A stretch of 64,000 nucleotides of DNA from Rutpela maculata (lineage: Eukaryota > Arthropoda > Insecta > Coleoptera > Cerambycidae): the NCBI GenBank assembly GCA_936432065.2, contig OW386287.2, positions 190,959,729 through 191,023,728 of the forward strand. The letters are read 5' to 3'. Within the stretch, counting starts at the first letter, position 1. Each line of letters opens with the position of its first letter. This document shows, piece by piece, positions 32,951 to 42,083 of this stretch. Position numbers and translations under genes: made by a program. A model generated the notes under the pieces. That model saw only the letters and a list, made by a program, of their open reading frames with translations. It did no database searches and was not told where the DNA came from.

Positions 32951-33603
32951 TTTGACAAATAACTGACAATGTCACAAAAATTAAAGTTAGATGTACACAA
33001 CTAGATTTTAGCGAAAATACGTTATAAGACTTTTCTCATTTTTTTTGCGCACGACAGTACCAACTTAATGGAGCTTCAGGTCATTATGCTAGACCAGTTA
33101 GTAATGAATCGGATCAAACATTCGAAGGCATCGGCTCCGATGGTACAAAATTTCGGCCATCTGCAAAATATAAGGCCGATGGTGCTGATGGATTTTCTTA
33201 CAGGTTGCATACTTAAAGTCTCTATTGGGAATGAAATGTTTATAGACTACAAGCCCATCGTAGGGTCAAGTGACCCAGCATGAATTATATCCAATACGAT
33301 GCTGGTATATGAAACCAGAACTTTAGGCACTATGCCGTCACTTTTGGGTGGTACAGGTGAGTACACAGGTAAATTGAATTTTCCATCTGAAAGTGCGCTC
33401 TTCAGACAAAATATTTTTGTACGGCATTCCTTATGTTTGACAGTTCATAAAAAAATAATCACCTAGACCTACTGCCGTACAAAATGCTTTCATAGAGTCA
33501 TTATTCAGCAACGCCGTGCATATATGGTGGTTCCAGGGTGAGAAATCTTGCACTATGCGGGTCTAGGGGAAGGGGTTGCGCCCAGGATTTCTCACCCTGG
33601 AAC

Positions 33604-34379
33604 TAGTGATGCAACGATTACGATCAAGATTAATGGTAATCACTGATTACTGGCATTTTACGATTAATCGTAATCGCCGATTATTGCAAACGATTATTTA
33701 CGATTTGTTCTGCGCCATTTAATATGGAAGATGCCATTCTATACTGGAAAGAAAAAATATAACTTTTCTCGCTTAAAATGCATATCACATAAATATTTTT
33801 TATTGGAAGCTTCTAGTGTTCCTTCAGAGAGGTTGTTTTCCACTGCTGGCCTCATGCAAACAACTACGAGAAATAGGTTGGGGCGAACGAACCTAGACTT
33901 ATTATGTTTTTTAAATAAAAATTTGGCTAAGATAAATTTTGCCTACTAGGCACATTACTTTTTTTAATTTCAAGAACACTTATTTGTGCTTTTTATGGCT
34001 ACATACTTGCGGTTATATTAGTTTTCAATTCAGTTTTGGAAGCATTTAATAAAAAGTTTCTACTTTGACTTTCTTTCTTGTAATAATTATTTGATTATAT
34101 TTTATTTTATCCACCATGATCTTTAAGAGGGGCATATTTACTCACATTATTTGCCTTAATCCCTTAATTTGAAGATATTAACAGTAAACTGACTTTATAC
34201 AAGTATGTGTTTTTAATAATTAATAATAAAATGGTTTTAATAAAAACAATTGCTTTTCATTGCTTTACTATGAATTTTAACTAAGCTTTATAGATAATCG
34301 TAATTGTATTCGTAATCCGCGATTATCACTAATGATAATCGGAATCGGAATCGTAATAGTAAGAATCGTTGCATCACTA
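33604..34379 (+). mobile_element. hAT element with perfect 8-bp target duplication
   Basis: Ends are TAGTGATGCAACGATT in inverted orientation. CCTGGAAC stands on both sides (33596-33603 and 34380-34387), the 8-bp duplication typical of hAT. At 776 bp it is an internally deleted copy that keeps only the C-terminal end of the transposase. Both subterminal regions are rich in short CGATTA/TAATCG inverted motifs. Confidence 0.85.
33731..33949 (+). pseudogene. hAT transposase C-terminal dimerisation fragment
   Basis: The frame contains EASSVPSERLFSTAG followed by NRLGRTNLDLLCFLNKNL, the hallmark hAT family dimerisation (hATC) region. The RNase-H-like core and BED finger are missing, so the copy is non-autonomous. 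Confidence 0.8.
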
Positions 34380-34789
34380 CCTGGAACCATCAGATATGTA
34401 CGGCGTTGCTGAATAATGAATCTATGAAAGCATACAAATCTAATTCTACAAATACCGTACAGTGTCAAATCACCTATTTGCCTGGGAAAATTTTCGGAAA
34501 ATAAAAAAATTATCCTGACTTCCGATCTCATTATTTTTGTACGGCAGTAGGTTCTAGCTGATTATTTTTTTATGAACTATCAAACATGAGGAATGCCGAA
34601 CAAAAATATTTTGTCTGAAGAGTGCACTTTCAGATGGAAAATTCAATTTACCTGTGTACTCACCTGTACTGCCCAAAGGTGACCGGCATAGTGCCTAAAG
34701 TTCTGGTTTCATATACCAGCATCGTACTGGATATAATTCATGCTGGGTCACTTGACTGAAAAATTATGATGGGCTTGTATATTATTGTT

Positions 34790-35040
34790 TAGATTATTTT
34801 AGAAAGCTGTTTTATGTTTTTTTTTTATAATGTATACCTTTGTTTCTGTATTTGTGCAATTAATATTAATTTTTATTTTTGAACATGTTGATTGATATCT
34901 ATTGTCTAAGTTCAAAATTAAAACATCGGCCATCGGCATCGGCCGATGCTCAAGTAAAAACATCAGCATCGGCCCATCGGCAAAATTCTGCAATCGGTCG
35001 AGCCCTATATATTTAGTTAGGAATAGTGCTATTAAAAAAA
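34790..35040. repeat. GCCGAT-rich repeat fragment
   Basis: Several GGCCGATG/CATCGGCC words in both orientations around 34920-35005 resemble those at 33127-33200 on the other side of the foldback element. Possibly the outer ends of an older element broken by later insertions; the class cannot be assigned. Confidence 0.4.
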
Positions 35041-35183
35041 AATACTGCTGTCTTTGTGTGGACGACATGTCCATTAATTTTAAAAACTCTTTTTAGTGGA
35101 TAATTTTTTTACATGATTAATAACTCCAATACTTAATCTTATCTTTTTAAAAAAAAATCAACCATATATCATTACAGAGTTAT

Positions 35184-37142
35184 TAGTCCACGCAAATTAG
35201 ACTTTTTAGGAGAAAAAATTCATATACAAATTATATTTAGGCTATGTATAGCTCATTAGAGTAGAATTAAGGATCCGAAGAGTTCCCACCTTATCCGTTG
35301 ATGGAAACACCTCTTTGGGGCGAAAAAACACCCCCAGACGGGACTTAGTTACGGTTATTCTCATTTTTCTTCGGATCCGTCATTCCCACGAAAAACAGGT
35401 ATAGGAACAAAAATATTCTTCATTAAATTCTACACAAAAAAAGTTCTATGGTCGAATTGTGTATTCCCCACCGTTTTCTCGCTATCGACGCACGTTCATA
35501 GTAGGGGGTAGTTTGGAGTGCTCGGCGAAAAATCGGTGGTATACGATTTTTCACAGCGAATATCTCCGAAACGGCTACTTTGACGACAAAAATGGTTATA
35601 ATGAAACTTGTAGAGCGGATTCTCCTCTACAAGATTCATCTTGTACTTTTCTTTTTTCTATTATCTTTGTTGAATTTTCTCGCTTTTTTCGAGGGTACGC
35701 ACTTTGTAATATGACCTCGTTTCCACACCACTCATGAGGTAGAGGTCTCGGTGCGTTTTTTTTGTAAGTGGTTTCCCCTGTGGGCCTATTCCACTGTCGT
35801 CGTTGTCAGTTTCAGTCGTCGATAGAGTTTTCTTCAATCAACTCATCTTCGGTAGATGAATTTAAGCAGCCTTGTCCGTGACAGTTGGAGCACATGGTTG
35901 AGCAGCTATTTTTACACACCTGCATCGTTTCCCGCAGCCCATCCTGCAGTTGCAAGATATAAGTTGTAGAACGAAAGACGGAGCTGGTGCCTCAGGTGTA
36001 AAAATGGGTGAAAGAACGGTGTCAGTTTTCTTCCAACCCCATTGTGTCGGATCAAGGTTTATTCCTCTCCATAACTGAATTTGATGAAAAACCCTATAAG
36101 CATGCTGATGAGAAGGGGCAGACGTTGGTGGTAGTCTCGATAATAGTACAGCGTTATTTGATTTCCCAACCAATTTATTGAATGTGAGAAATCTATGTCT
36201 ATTTAAAGATTTCTCTTTCTTTGGAGCTTTATATAACGCCATCGTGAAACGTTCTCCAGCAGTTGCGACTTCTTCTTTTGTTGATTGATGTCATCCAAAT
36301 CTCTTCTGTTATTAAGTATACTTACAGTTTGTGCTTTGCCTTTACCGAACAAAGCAGAAGTAGTGTCGCAACCACTAAATGCACGTGCAAACAGCACAGT
36401 TTCCTTACAGTTTCTCAAGACATCCGAACTAACATGAAATATGCACCGAATCTAACAACGGTATTTCACAACTAAATATTCGAGCGTCGAGAATGGACAA
36501 TTCATACCTCACATTCCCGAAACCGGAATCTGTCGAGCAGCTTCGACAGAATCCGAAGGTCAAACATAACAGTGCCGTGACGTTTTCAAAGATTTTGGGC
36601 GAAAAGAAATAATAAATATTAAAATTATGATAAAAGCGAGAAAATTCAACAAAAATAATAATAAAAAAAGAAAAGTACAAGATGAATCTTGTAGAGGAGA
36701 ATCCGCTCTACAAGTTTCATTATATCCATTTTTGACGTCAAAGTAGCTGTTCGGAGATATTCGCTGTGAAAAATCGCGTACCACCGATTTTTCGCCGAGC
36801 ACTCCAAACTACCCCCTACTATGAACGTCGATAGCGAGAAAACGGCGGGGAGTACGCAAATCGACCATAGAACTCTTTTTGTGTAGAATTTAATGACGAA
36901 TATTTTTGTTCCTATACCTGTTTTTCGTGGGAATGACGGATTCGAAGGAAAATGAGAATAATTGTAACTAACTCCTGTCTAGGGGTGGTTTTTCGCCCTA
37001 AAAGGGTGTTTCCATCAATGGGTAAGGTGGGAACTTTTCGGATCCTTACTTCTATCCCTATGAACTATGCATAGCACAAATATAATTTGTATATGATTTT
37101 TTTCTTCTATTCGCTATTTTTTCGTCTAATTTGCGTGGACTA
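35184..37142. mobile_element. Long-TIR DNA transposon with cysteine-rich protein gene
   Basis: Arms of about 500 bp pair 35184-35690 with about 36595-37142, ending TAGTCCACGCAAATTAGAC. TAT stands directly outside both ends (35181-35183 and 37143-37145), possibly a 3-bp duplication, but AT-rich context makes that weak. The interior carries one broken minus-strand gene related to that at 27050-27480. The TIR sequences of the two elements are not obviously alike. Confidence 0.7.
35862..36418 (-). pseudogene. Cysteine-rich uncharacterised transposon protein, frameshifted
   Basis: Two overlapping minus-strand frames (36203-36418, then 35862-36242) read as one protein after a frame change near 36230. 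The first has ETVLFARAFSGCDTTSALFG and KAQTVSILNN. The second has FNKLVGKSNNAVLLSRLPPT, LDPTQWGWKK, a proline-rich stretch and a cysteine-rich end (CNCRMGCGKRCRCVK, then QPCAPTVTD). I have seen the order FSGCDTTSA, WGW, CxC cluster in uncharacterised arthropod and cnidarian proteins but know no function. The closing cysteine cluster suggests metal binding; this is inference. Confidence 0.6.
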
Positions 37143-37581
37143 TATTAAATTTTATGTTATACAACTTTTCTGTCAAAATTTTAGGAAAAAAATTAATATT
37201 ACAGAAAATATTAATTTTAGGGAGCCTTTAACGTTTTTTAATAAAGAGCGGTAAACATTCTATCTGTACGTGATATTAATTTTGTTTTACATTGAAAGAC
37301 ATGGCCACGTGTGATAAGTTTTTCATAATTGAAAATCACTCATATTAGCAATTTTTTTCTTTAAAGAACTGATATAATATTTTTCTTCAGCATTCACCAA
37401 TGCCTCCTGGCTGATAGGCCTTATCCTGTGTTATTTATGACTGATCCTTTACATCAGTGATGGACGGGTAATAATTAGTTGTTACTTGTAATCGTTACTC
37501 AGTAGTACCCGAAGTACCGATTACTCGATTTACAAAAGTAATCGTTACTTTCCCATTTTGATTACCTACTAACCTTAGACC

Positions 37582-37793
37582 CAGCGTTACCACATTTGGT
37601 AGATTTTTATTTCTTTTTAGTAGAATTTTAAGGATATTTTTAAAGTTTGGTAGGGAAAATTTGCTGGTAGATTTCTGATAATTCTATAGAATTATCAGAA
37701 ATCTACCAGCAAATTTTCCCTACCAAACTTTACAAAAAAATCCTTAAAATTCTACTAAAAAGAAATAAAAATCTACCAAATGTGGCATCGCTG
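37582..37793. mobile_element. Near-perfect palindromic MITE nested in the hAT MITE
   Basis: This 212-bp inverted repeat is centred near 37687, has ends CAGCG-T-CCACATTTGG and a perfect 8-bp duplication CTTAGACC (37574-37581 and 37794-37801). The duplication length indicates hAT mobilisation. Confidence 0.85.
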
Positions 37794-37838
37794 CTTAGAC
37801 CATTCAAGTGTACCGCTTCCACTTGAATGGTCTAAGCA
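37793..37838. repeat. Short hairpin beside the MITE
   Basis: GCTTAGACCATTCAAGTG and its reverse complement are separated by 8 bp (TACCGCTT), giving an 18-bp stem. It overlaps the right target duplication of the MITE, so the host sequence there was itself a hairpin. Confidence 0.6.
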
Positions 37839-38606
37839 TACTACCATATACTTATTAGAACCAACATACCGACAATAGTTACTTACTGATTAGTAAATTT
37901 CAGATATTATTTATAATTTATTATTTGTGGCATATTCATGATTTCTTATGTTTGTTGGGTATTTTGCGACTAAAAATATTTAAAAATTTGAAATTTCCAA
38001 TAAATTGTAGCTATTAATTAATTATTTCAATTAATTTAATGAAACAAATGAAAGTAGGTAATTTTGCCAAGAGCTTTTTGAAAAAAATATGGAATACTAA
38101 CTTACCTACCATACATACCTGTAATAAATTTCATAATTACTAAAAATATGCTTGCTTATCTGGCCAGTGGGAACAGAAGCATAGGAAGGAGATAGAGGTT
38201 TCGGACTGCATGTATCCTATTAATTCCTGTTATCACATCACCAATGAAAAGAAATAATAATGATTATTGGTTACGATGACATGTACTGAAAGAGTGAAAG
38301 AGAACTCCAGCATTGGAGATTAAAATACCAATTTTGAATTCTGTCAAAGTAACGATTACCAAGTAACAATTACTTTGTAACGATTGATTTTTAAAAACTA
38401 ACGATTACCTATGATTACTGAAAAGTAACTATAACTTCCATCACTGCCTTACATAAAATTACACTATAATATCCCGTACACAGATAACATCTGAATTATT
38501 TGTCATAGTGTTCGTAAAAATATTATGTGTTTCTAGAAAGAAAAAGGAAGCAATATATGAAGTGTTTTTAACATATGTAATGGAAGTAGCAAGCGGCAAA
38601 TATAGA

Positions 38607-38771
38607 CAGGGGCGGACTGGCCCACCGGGTTACCGGGGCGAATCCTGGTGGCCCGCTTCAATAGTGTGCCGCTGGCGCCGGCTGCTTGGTAAGATAACCG
38701 GCTAATAGAGTAAAAAGTGGTCTGCGAGTTCTAAGATCCAGCGCCGCTAAACTGTTGTCAGTCCGCCCCTG
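38607..38771. mobile_element. 165-bp hAT-type MITE in an LTV1 intron
   Basis: Ends are CAGGGGCGGACTG / CAGTCCGCCCCTG and the perfect 8-bp duplication AATATAGA is at 38599-38606 and 38772-38779. It is GC-rich compared with the surroundings. It lies just downstream of the last LTV1 exon that can be read. Confidence 0.9.
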
Positions 38772-38805
38772 AATATAGATATTATTTTGAAAAAACAAAC
38801 CATAC

Positions 38806-39608
38806 CTTTTCAAATCTTTCATCTAATAGAGTAAGGTGGTCATTGCGTCTTATTACAGAACTAGTCATGGAATAATTTGTGAACCTAGATTTGGTTTCTT
38901 CATCGCCATAAGATCTTTCAGACCCATTTAATGAATTTACTTCGTCCGTTTCTTCTTCAAAATTAGAATCTGAATCATATTCATCGTCATCATCGTCAAA
39001 TTCTTGATCAGACGCTACTCCATCAGCTAGTTCAATAAAATTATCTTCTAACTGATTTTCAGGATCTGAGTAATCAAAATCATCATCCATAGCAGCTACT
39101 ACATCTGGATCGAGGTGTAACTGAAGACCTGTAAAATGAAAAACACATTATTCTGAATAACTCTTGTTATTTAACCACTTACCAGAAACTGGAGCAGCTT
39201 TGTTTAACATTCCAATTTCTTCTTCAACCTTTGATGCAAAAACTGAGGAGGGCAATTTTAATTTAGATTCCTTGCTCTCAGCTAATTTCTTTTCAATTTG
39301 TTCAGGCCATTCCATTTTATTATCTTTAATATCTTTGAGATGTTCCAAATAGTTAAAATCATCATCAAAATATATACCATATTTATGTTGCTCCTCCAGC
39401 TTCTCTTCTCGACTTCTTGTTTCTTTACCGTCAATAGGTAATAGTACTCTTTGTGGTGCATTCTCATCAACAACCAGAGGGTCTTGTTGACTTCTATGTA
39501 CAAGTTGGAAAGTCACTGCTTTTTTCTTATCAATTCTTTTAATTTTTGGCTAGAAATGAACATAACCTATTAATAATGTTTCATTTATTATTTACAGATA
39601 CTTACCAT
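38806..39608 (-). CDS. LTV1: LTV1 ribosome biogenesis factor, N-terminal half (3 exons)
   Basis: Joined exons 39608-39606, 39549-39183 and 39128-38806 (minus strand) give 231 codons in one frame with GT-AG introns. LTV1 is needed for maturation and export of the 40S ribosomal subunit. The start MPKIKRIDKKKAVTFQLVHR and the following DENAPQRVLLP match the conserved N-terminus, as do YGIYFDDDFNYLEHLKD, LQLHLDPDVVAAMDDDFD, the acidic DDDDDEYDSDSNFEEE run and LTLLDERFEK at the end. Exon 1 contributes only the ATG codon. The exon at 38806 ends in a plausible donor (GTATGG), but no following exon could be found in the remaining 38.8 kb down to position 1. The human protein is about 475 residues, so half is missing: either the next intron is very long and full of transposons, or this is a truncated copy. 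The open frames and clean splice sites favour a real gene. Confidence 0.85.
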
Positions 39609-39813
39609 ATTGTTAATAGTGTAAAATTACTATAAAATTATGACTACAAAAATATTTTTAAATCTTATATCTCGACTTATATATTTACAAAAATCTACAG
39701 AACATGAAGAAACCTTTCGAAGAAACACGTTGTGCTCAGCACAAACCACCCTAGGTGTGGGTTGTTTGTGGTGCTCAGCTAGAGGTGGGTGCATAGATTA
39801 GGTGGGTGGATAG

Positions 39814-40107
39814 CACGGTCAATAAACGATACGGTTGCATCAATCAGCAGCTTTAGGACGAGAGAGACGCGGGGGGCGGGAAATCGAATGAAAGATATAG
39901 ACATATCTGATTTCCGTGAAAAAGACAGAGACAAAGATGCTTGCAGTGTCTACAGGTGACGTAGGCTGCAGACCCTACCGGAATCTTTGTCTCTGTCTTC
40001 TGCACGGAAATCAGATATGTCTGTCTCTTTCATTCGATTTCCCGCCCCCCGCGTCTCTCTCGTCTTAAAGCTGCTGATTGATGCAACCGTATCGTTTATT
40101 GACCGTG
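39814..40107. mobile_element. CACGGTC MITE copy 1, 9-bp target duplication (MULE-type)
   Basis: A 294-bp palindromic element with ends CACGGTCAATAAACGATACG. GGTGGATAG is repeated exactly at 39805-39813 and 40108-40116. Nine-bp duplications indicate Mutator-type transposase. The inverted arms span nearly the full length with a short centre (near 39950-39985). Confidence 0.9.
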
Positions 40108-40631
40108 GGTGGATAGTACTCAACTCAGTACTCGTAAACTCGTATGATTCATATCATTGGTACGAATCCTTGCAGTGATTCGAATGGTACGAATCCGATA
40201 AAAAAAGATTCGTACATTTCGTATCGTCGCGTCGTTGTAACCGTATCCGTTTGTAAGTTGTACAATCGAGTCAGTTCAGATTCTTGAAACGAAATACGAA
40301 TGCAATCTCCGATACGGTTGATACGAATATGGAATTTCGGTATCGGCATTTGGTACCATGCAGTGGCGTAACAGAAACTGAGTGCCCCCCGCAAACGTTT
40401 TCTGGGGCCCCCTCTCTATAACGAGTGGAAAATGATAATTCTTATCTTCATTAGTATTAGGTTCAAGTTTATGAATTTTTGAATTAGTTAATCATGTGAT
40501 AATCTAATTAGGGTTCAATAATTATAAAAGTAACATTATTTATGAATTTAATTCATTGAATTATGAAATGAAATACATATCTGTGAAAAGCAAAGCTGGC
40601 CGCAGAGTTTTGAATGGGGGTACCATGTTCT

Positions 40632-40925
40632 CACGGTCAATAAACGATACGGTTGCATCAATCAGCAGCTTTATGACGAGAGAGACGCGGGGGGCGGAAA
40701 ATCGAATGAAAGAGATAGACATATCTGATTTCCGTGCAAAAGACAGAGACAAAGATGCCTGTAGTGTCTACAGGTGACGTAGGCTGTAGACCCTACCGGA
40801 ATCTTTGTCTCTGTCTTCTGCACGGAAATCAGATATGTCTGTCTCTTTCATTCGATTTCCCGCCCCCCGCGTCTCTCTCGTCCTAAAGCTGCTGATTGAT
40901 GCAACCGTATCGTTTATTGACCGTG
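40632..40925. mobile_element. CACGGTC MITE copy 2, 9-bp target duplication (MULE-type)
   Basis: Same family and same length (294 bp) as 39814-40107, with few differences. CCATGTTCT is repeated exactly at 40623-40631 and 40926-40934. A second, independent 9-bp duplication supports the class assignment. Confidence 0.9.
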
Positions 40926-41036
40926 CCATGTTCTGACCTGACCGGATACGGCAGCCAGCGCCCAGCGGTAGCGGTACGAAACATACGAATCTTTCCTTGA
41001 TACAGATTCATTTGGTACCATCAAGTGTTAGTGTTA

Positions 41037-41122
41037 CACATCTCTAATCTATGTTGTTGAGCTGCTCCTGTGCTCCTTCAAGAGCTGCTCAACTTTCTGT
41101 AGCTCAACATAGATTAGAGATG
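41037..41122. repeat. Small inverted repeat
   Basis: CATCTCTAATCTATGTTG at the left pairs with CAACATAGATTAGAGATG at the right, with a short loop containing AGCTGCTC repeats. MITE-like; no target duplication could be fixed. Confidence 0.55.
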
Positions 41123-41131
41123 TTAACACTT

Positions 41132-41730
41132 AAGTCAATTTCAAGCGATCTACCGGTAAATAATAGTATTTACCAAAGCATACAAGCGATAGCGGTAATA
41201 AATAGATAGGGGCTGAGGACGTCTTCAATGAACCGTTCTTGACGTCATTGTTTTGAAGAGTTATAACCGGTATTTAACCAACATCGGAGCTGTGTTATTC
41301 GTGGTTATTGCGTAAGTTATTCTAACCCAACATATTACAGTATCTACTTATAGCGTCCACTATTTTTACAATTCCAGTTCCACTTGTCTTTATTTAATTT
41401 CTCAGCTGACATCGAACGCTCATGACCGGCATTGGAGGCCACCAATACTAACTATATTATTTTCATCCTATAATTAATCTCTCATTTCACTCTCAAAAAA
41501 TATTTCGCAATTAATAATTGCCAACATTTTTATTTGTTTACTTTTATTTATACGTATTTTTGGTTAGGGTGATTGACTCTACGGTACGGAAAAAGTTCAA
41601 AACCGGTAAATATCGCTACTTTTCGAGCGTTTACTCGTCTTGTGACGTCATTAAACAGATAATCTAAAATAAGGGACAAAACCAAGGGCGTAACCAGAGT
41701 AATTAGCGGTAGATCGCTTGAAATTGACTT
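41132..41730. mobile_element. TIR element, class unknown
   Basis: Ends AAGTCAATTTCAAGCGATCT are found in inverted orientation at 41132-41156 and 41705-41730. No coding sequence seen inside. It lies between the divergent LTV1 and Bcl-2 genes. Confidence 0.6.
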
Positions 41731-41739
41731 TAATGATGG

Positions 41740-41886
41740 CAGAGATGAGTTGCTGTTTAACAACCTGTTATTTGTAAATATCATTAACAGACTGTTATTT
41801 CTGTTCGAAAATAACAGTTTGTTAACGCTATTTACAAATAACAGTTATAAAATAACGGGTTGTTAAATAGTAACTCATCTCTACTG
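41740..41886. mobile_element. Palindromic MITE next to the Bcl-2 promoter
   Basis: Inverted arms share AGAGATGAGTT and AACAACC-GTTATTT over about 147 bp. The ends read CAGAGATGAG and CAGTAGAGATGAG, so they are slightly unequal. No clear target duplication. Confidence 0.6.
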
Positions 41887-42083
41887 CCTTTTGCTTCATT
41901 TGCTCCTTTCCACTTATGGGACGCCCAATCGTATTTCATACAAGATGTTGGCGGGAATTATACAAACAGAAAAAAAAGATTATAAGAAATTTACAAAACC
42001 CCTTTTTTAGGATCCTTAATGCCGTGAACGTGTACATTTTATTTAGAGTGTGGACGATGATTTAGTTAAGTTAATAAAGTACA

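Larger units (their letters stand above)
30802..33062 (-). mobile_element. Tc1-family (DD34E) transposon split by a retrotransposon
   Basis: Terminal inverted repeats share TGGTACTGTCGTG-GCAAAA. The transposase lies on the minus strand in two pieces (32366-32950 and 31104-31607) separated by the insertion 31609-32414. Removing the insertion and one copy of its 6-bp duplication rejoins the reading frame region. The element is therefore older than the retrotransposon insertion. Confidence 0.75.
33248..34777. mobile_element. Foldback/MITE element hosting an hAT insertion
   Basis: Inverted arms pair about 33248-33540 with about 34388-34777 (shared ACAAGCCCATC, AAGTGACCCAGCATGAATTA, AAACCAGAACTTTAGGCAC). 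The hAT element 33604-34379 is inserted near the centre. No coding sequence of its own is seen. Confidence 0.65.
37455..38446. mobile_element. hAT-type MITE (CAGTGATGGA ends) with 8-bp duplication
   Basis: Inverted ends CAGTGATGGA are followed by many GTAATCGTTAC words. The flanks are CTTTACAT (37447-37454) and CCTTACAT (38447-38454), 7 of 8 identical. It is interrupted by the palindromic MITE 37582-37793. No coding sequence. Confidence 0.8.

Noticed and set aside
40556..40777. Frames inside the CACGGTC MITEs (also 39987-40178, 40561-40752)
   Set aside because: They occur in both orientations of a palindromic non-coding element and show no domain.
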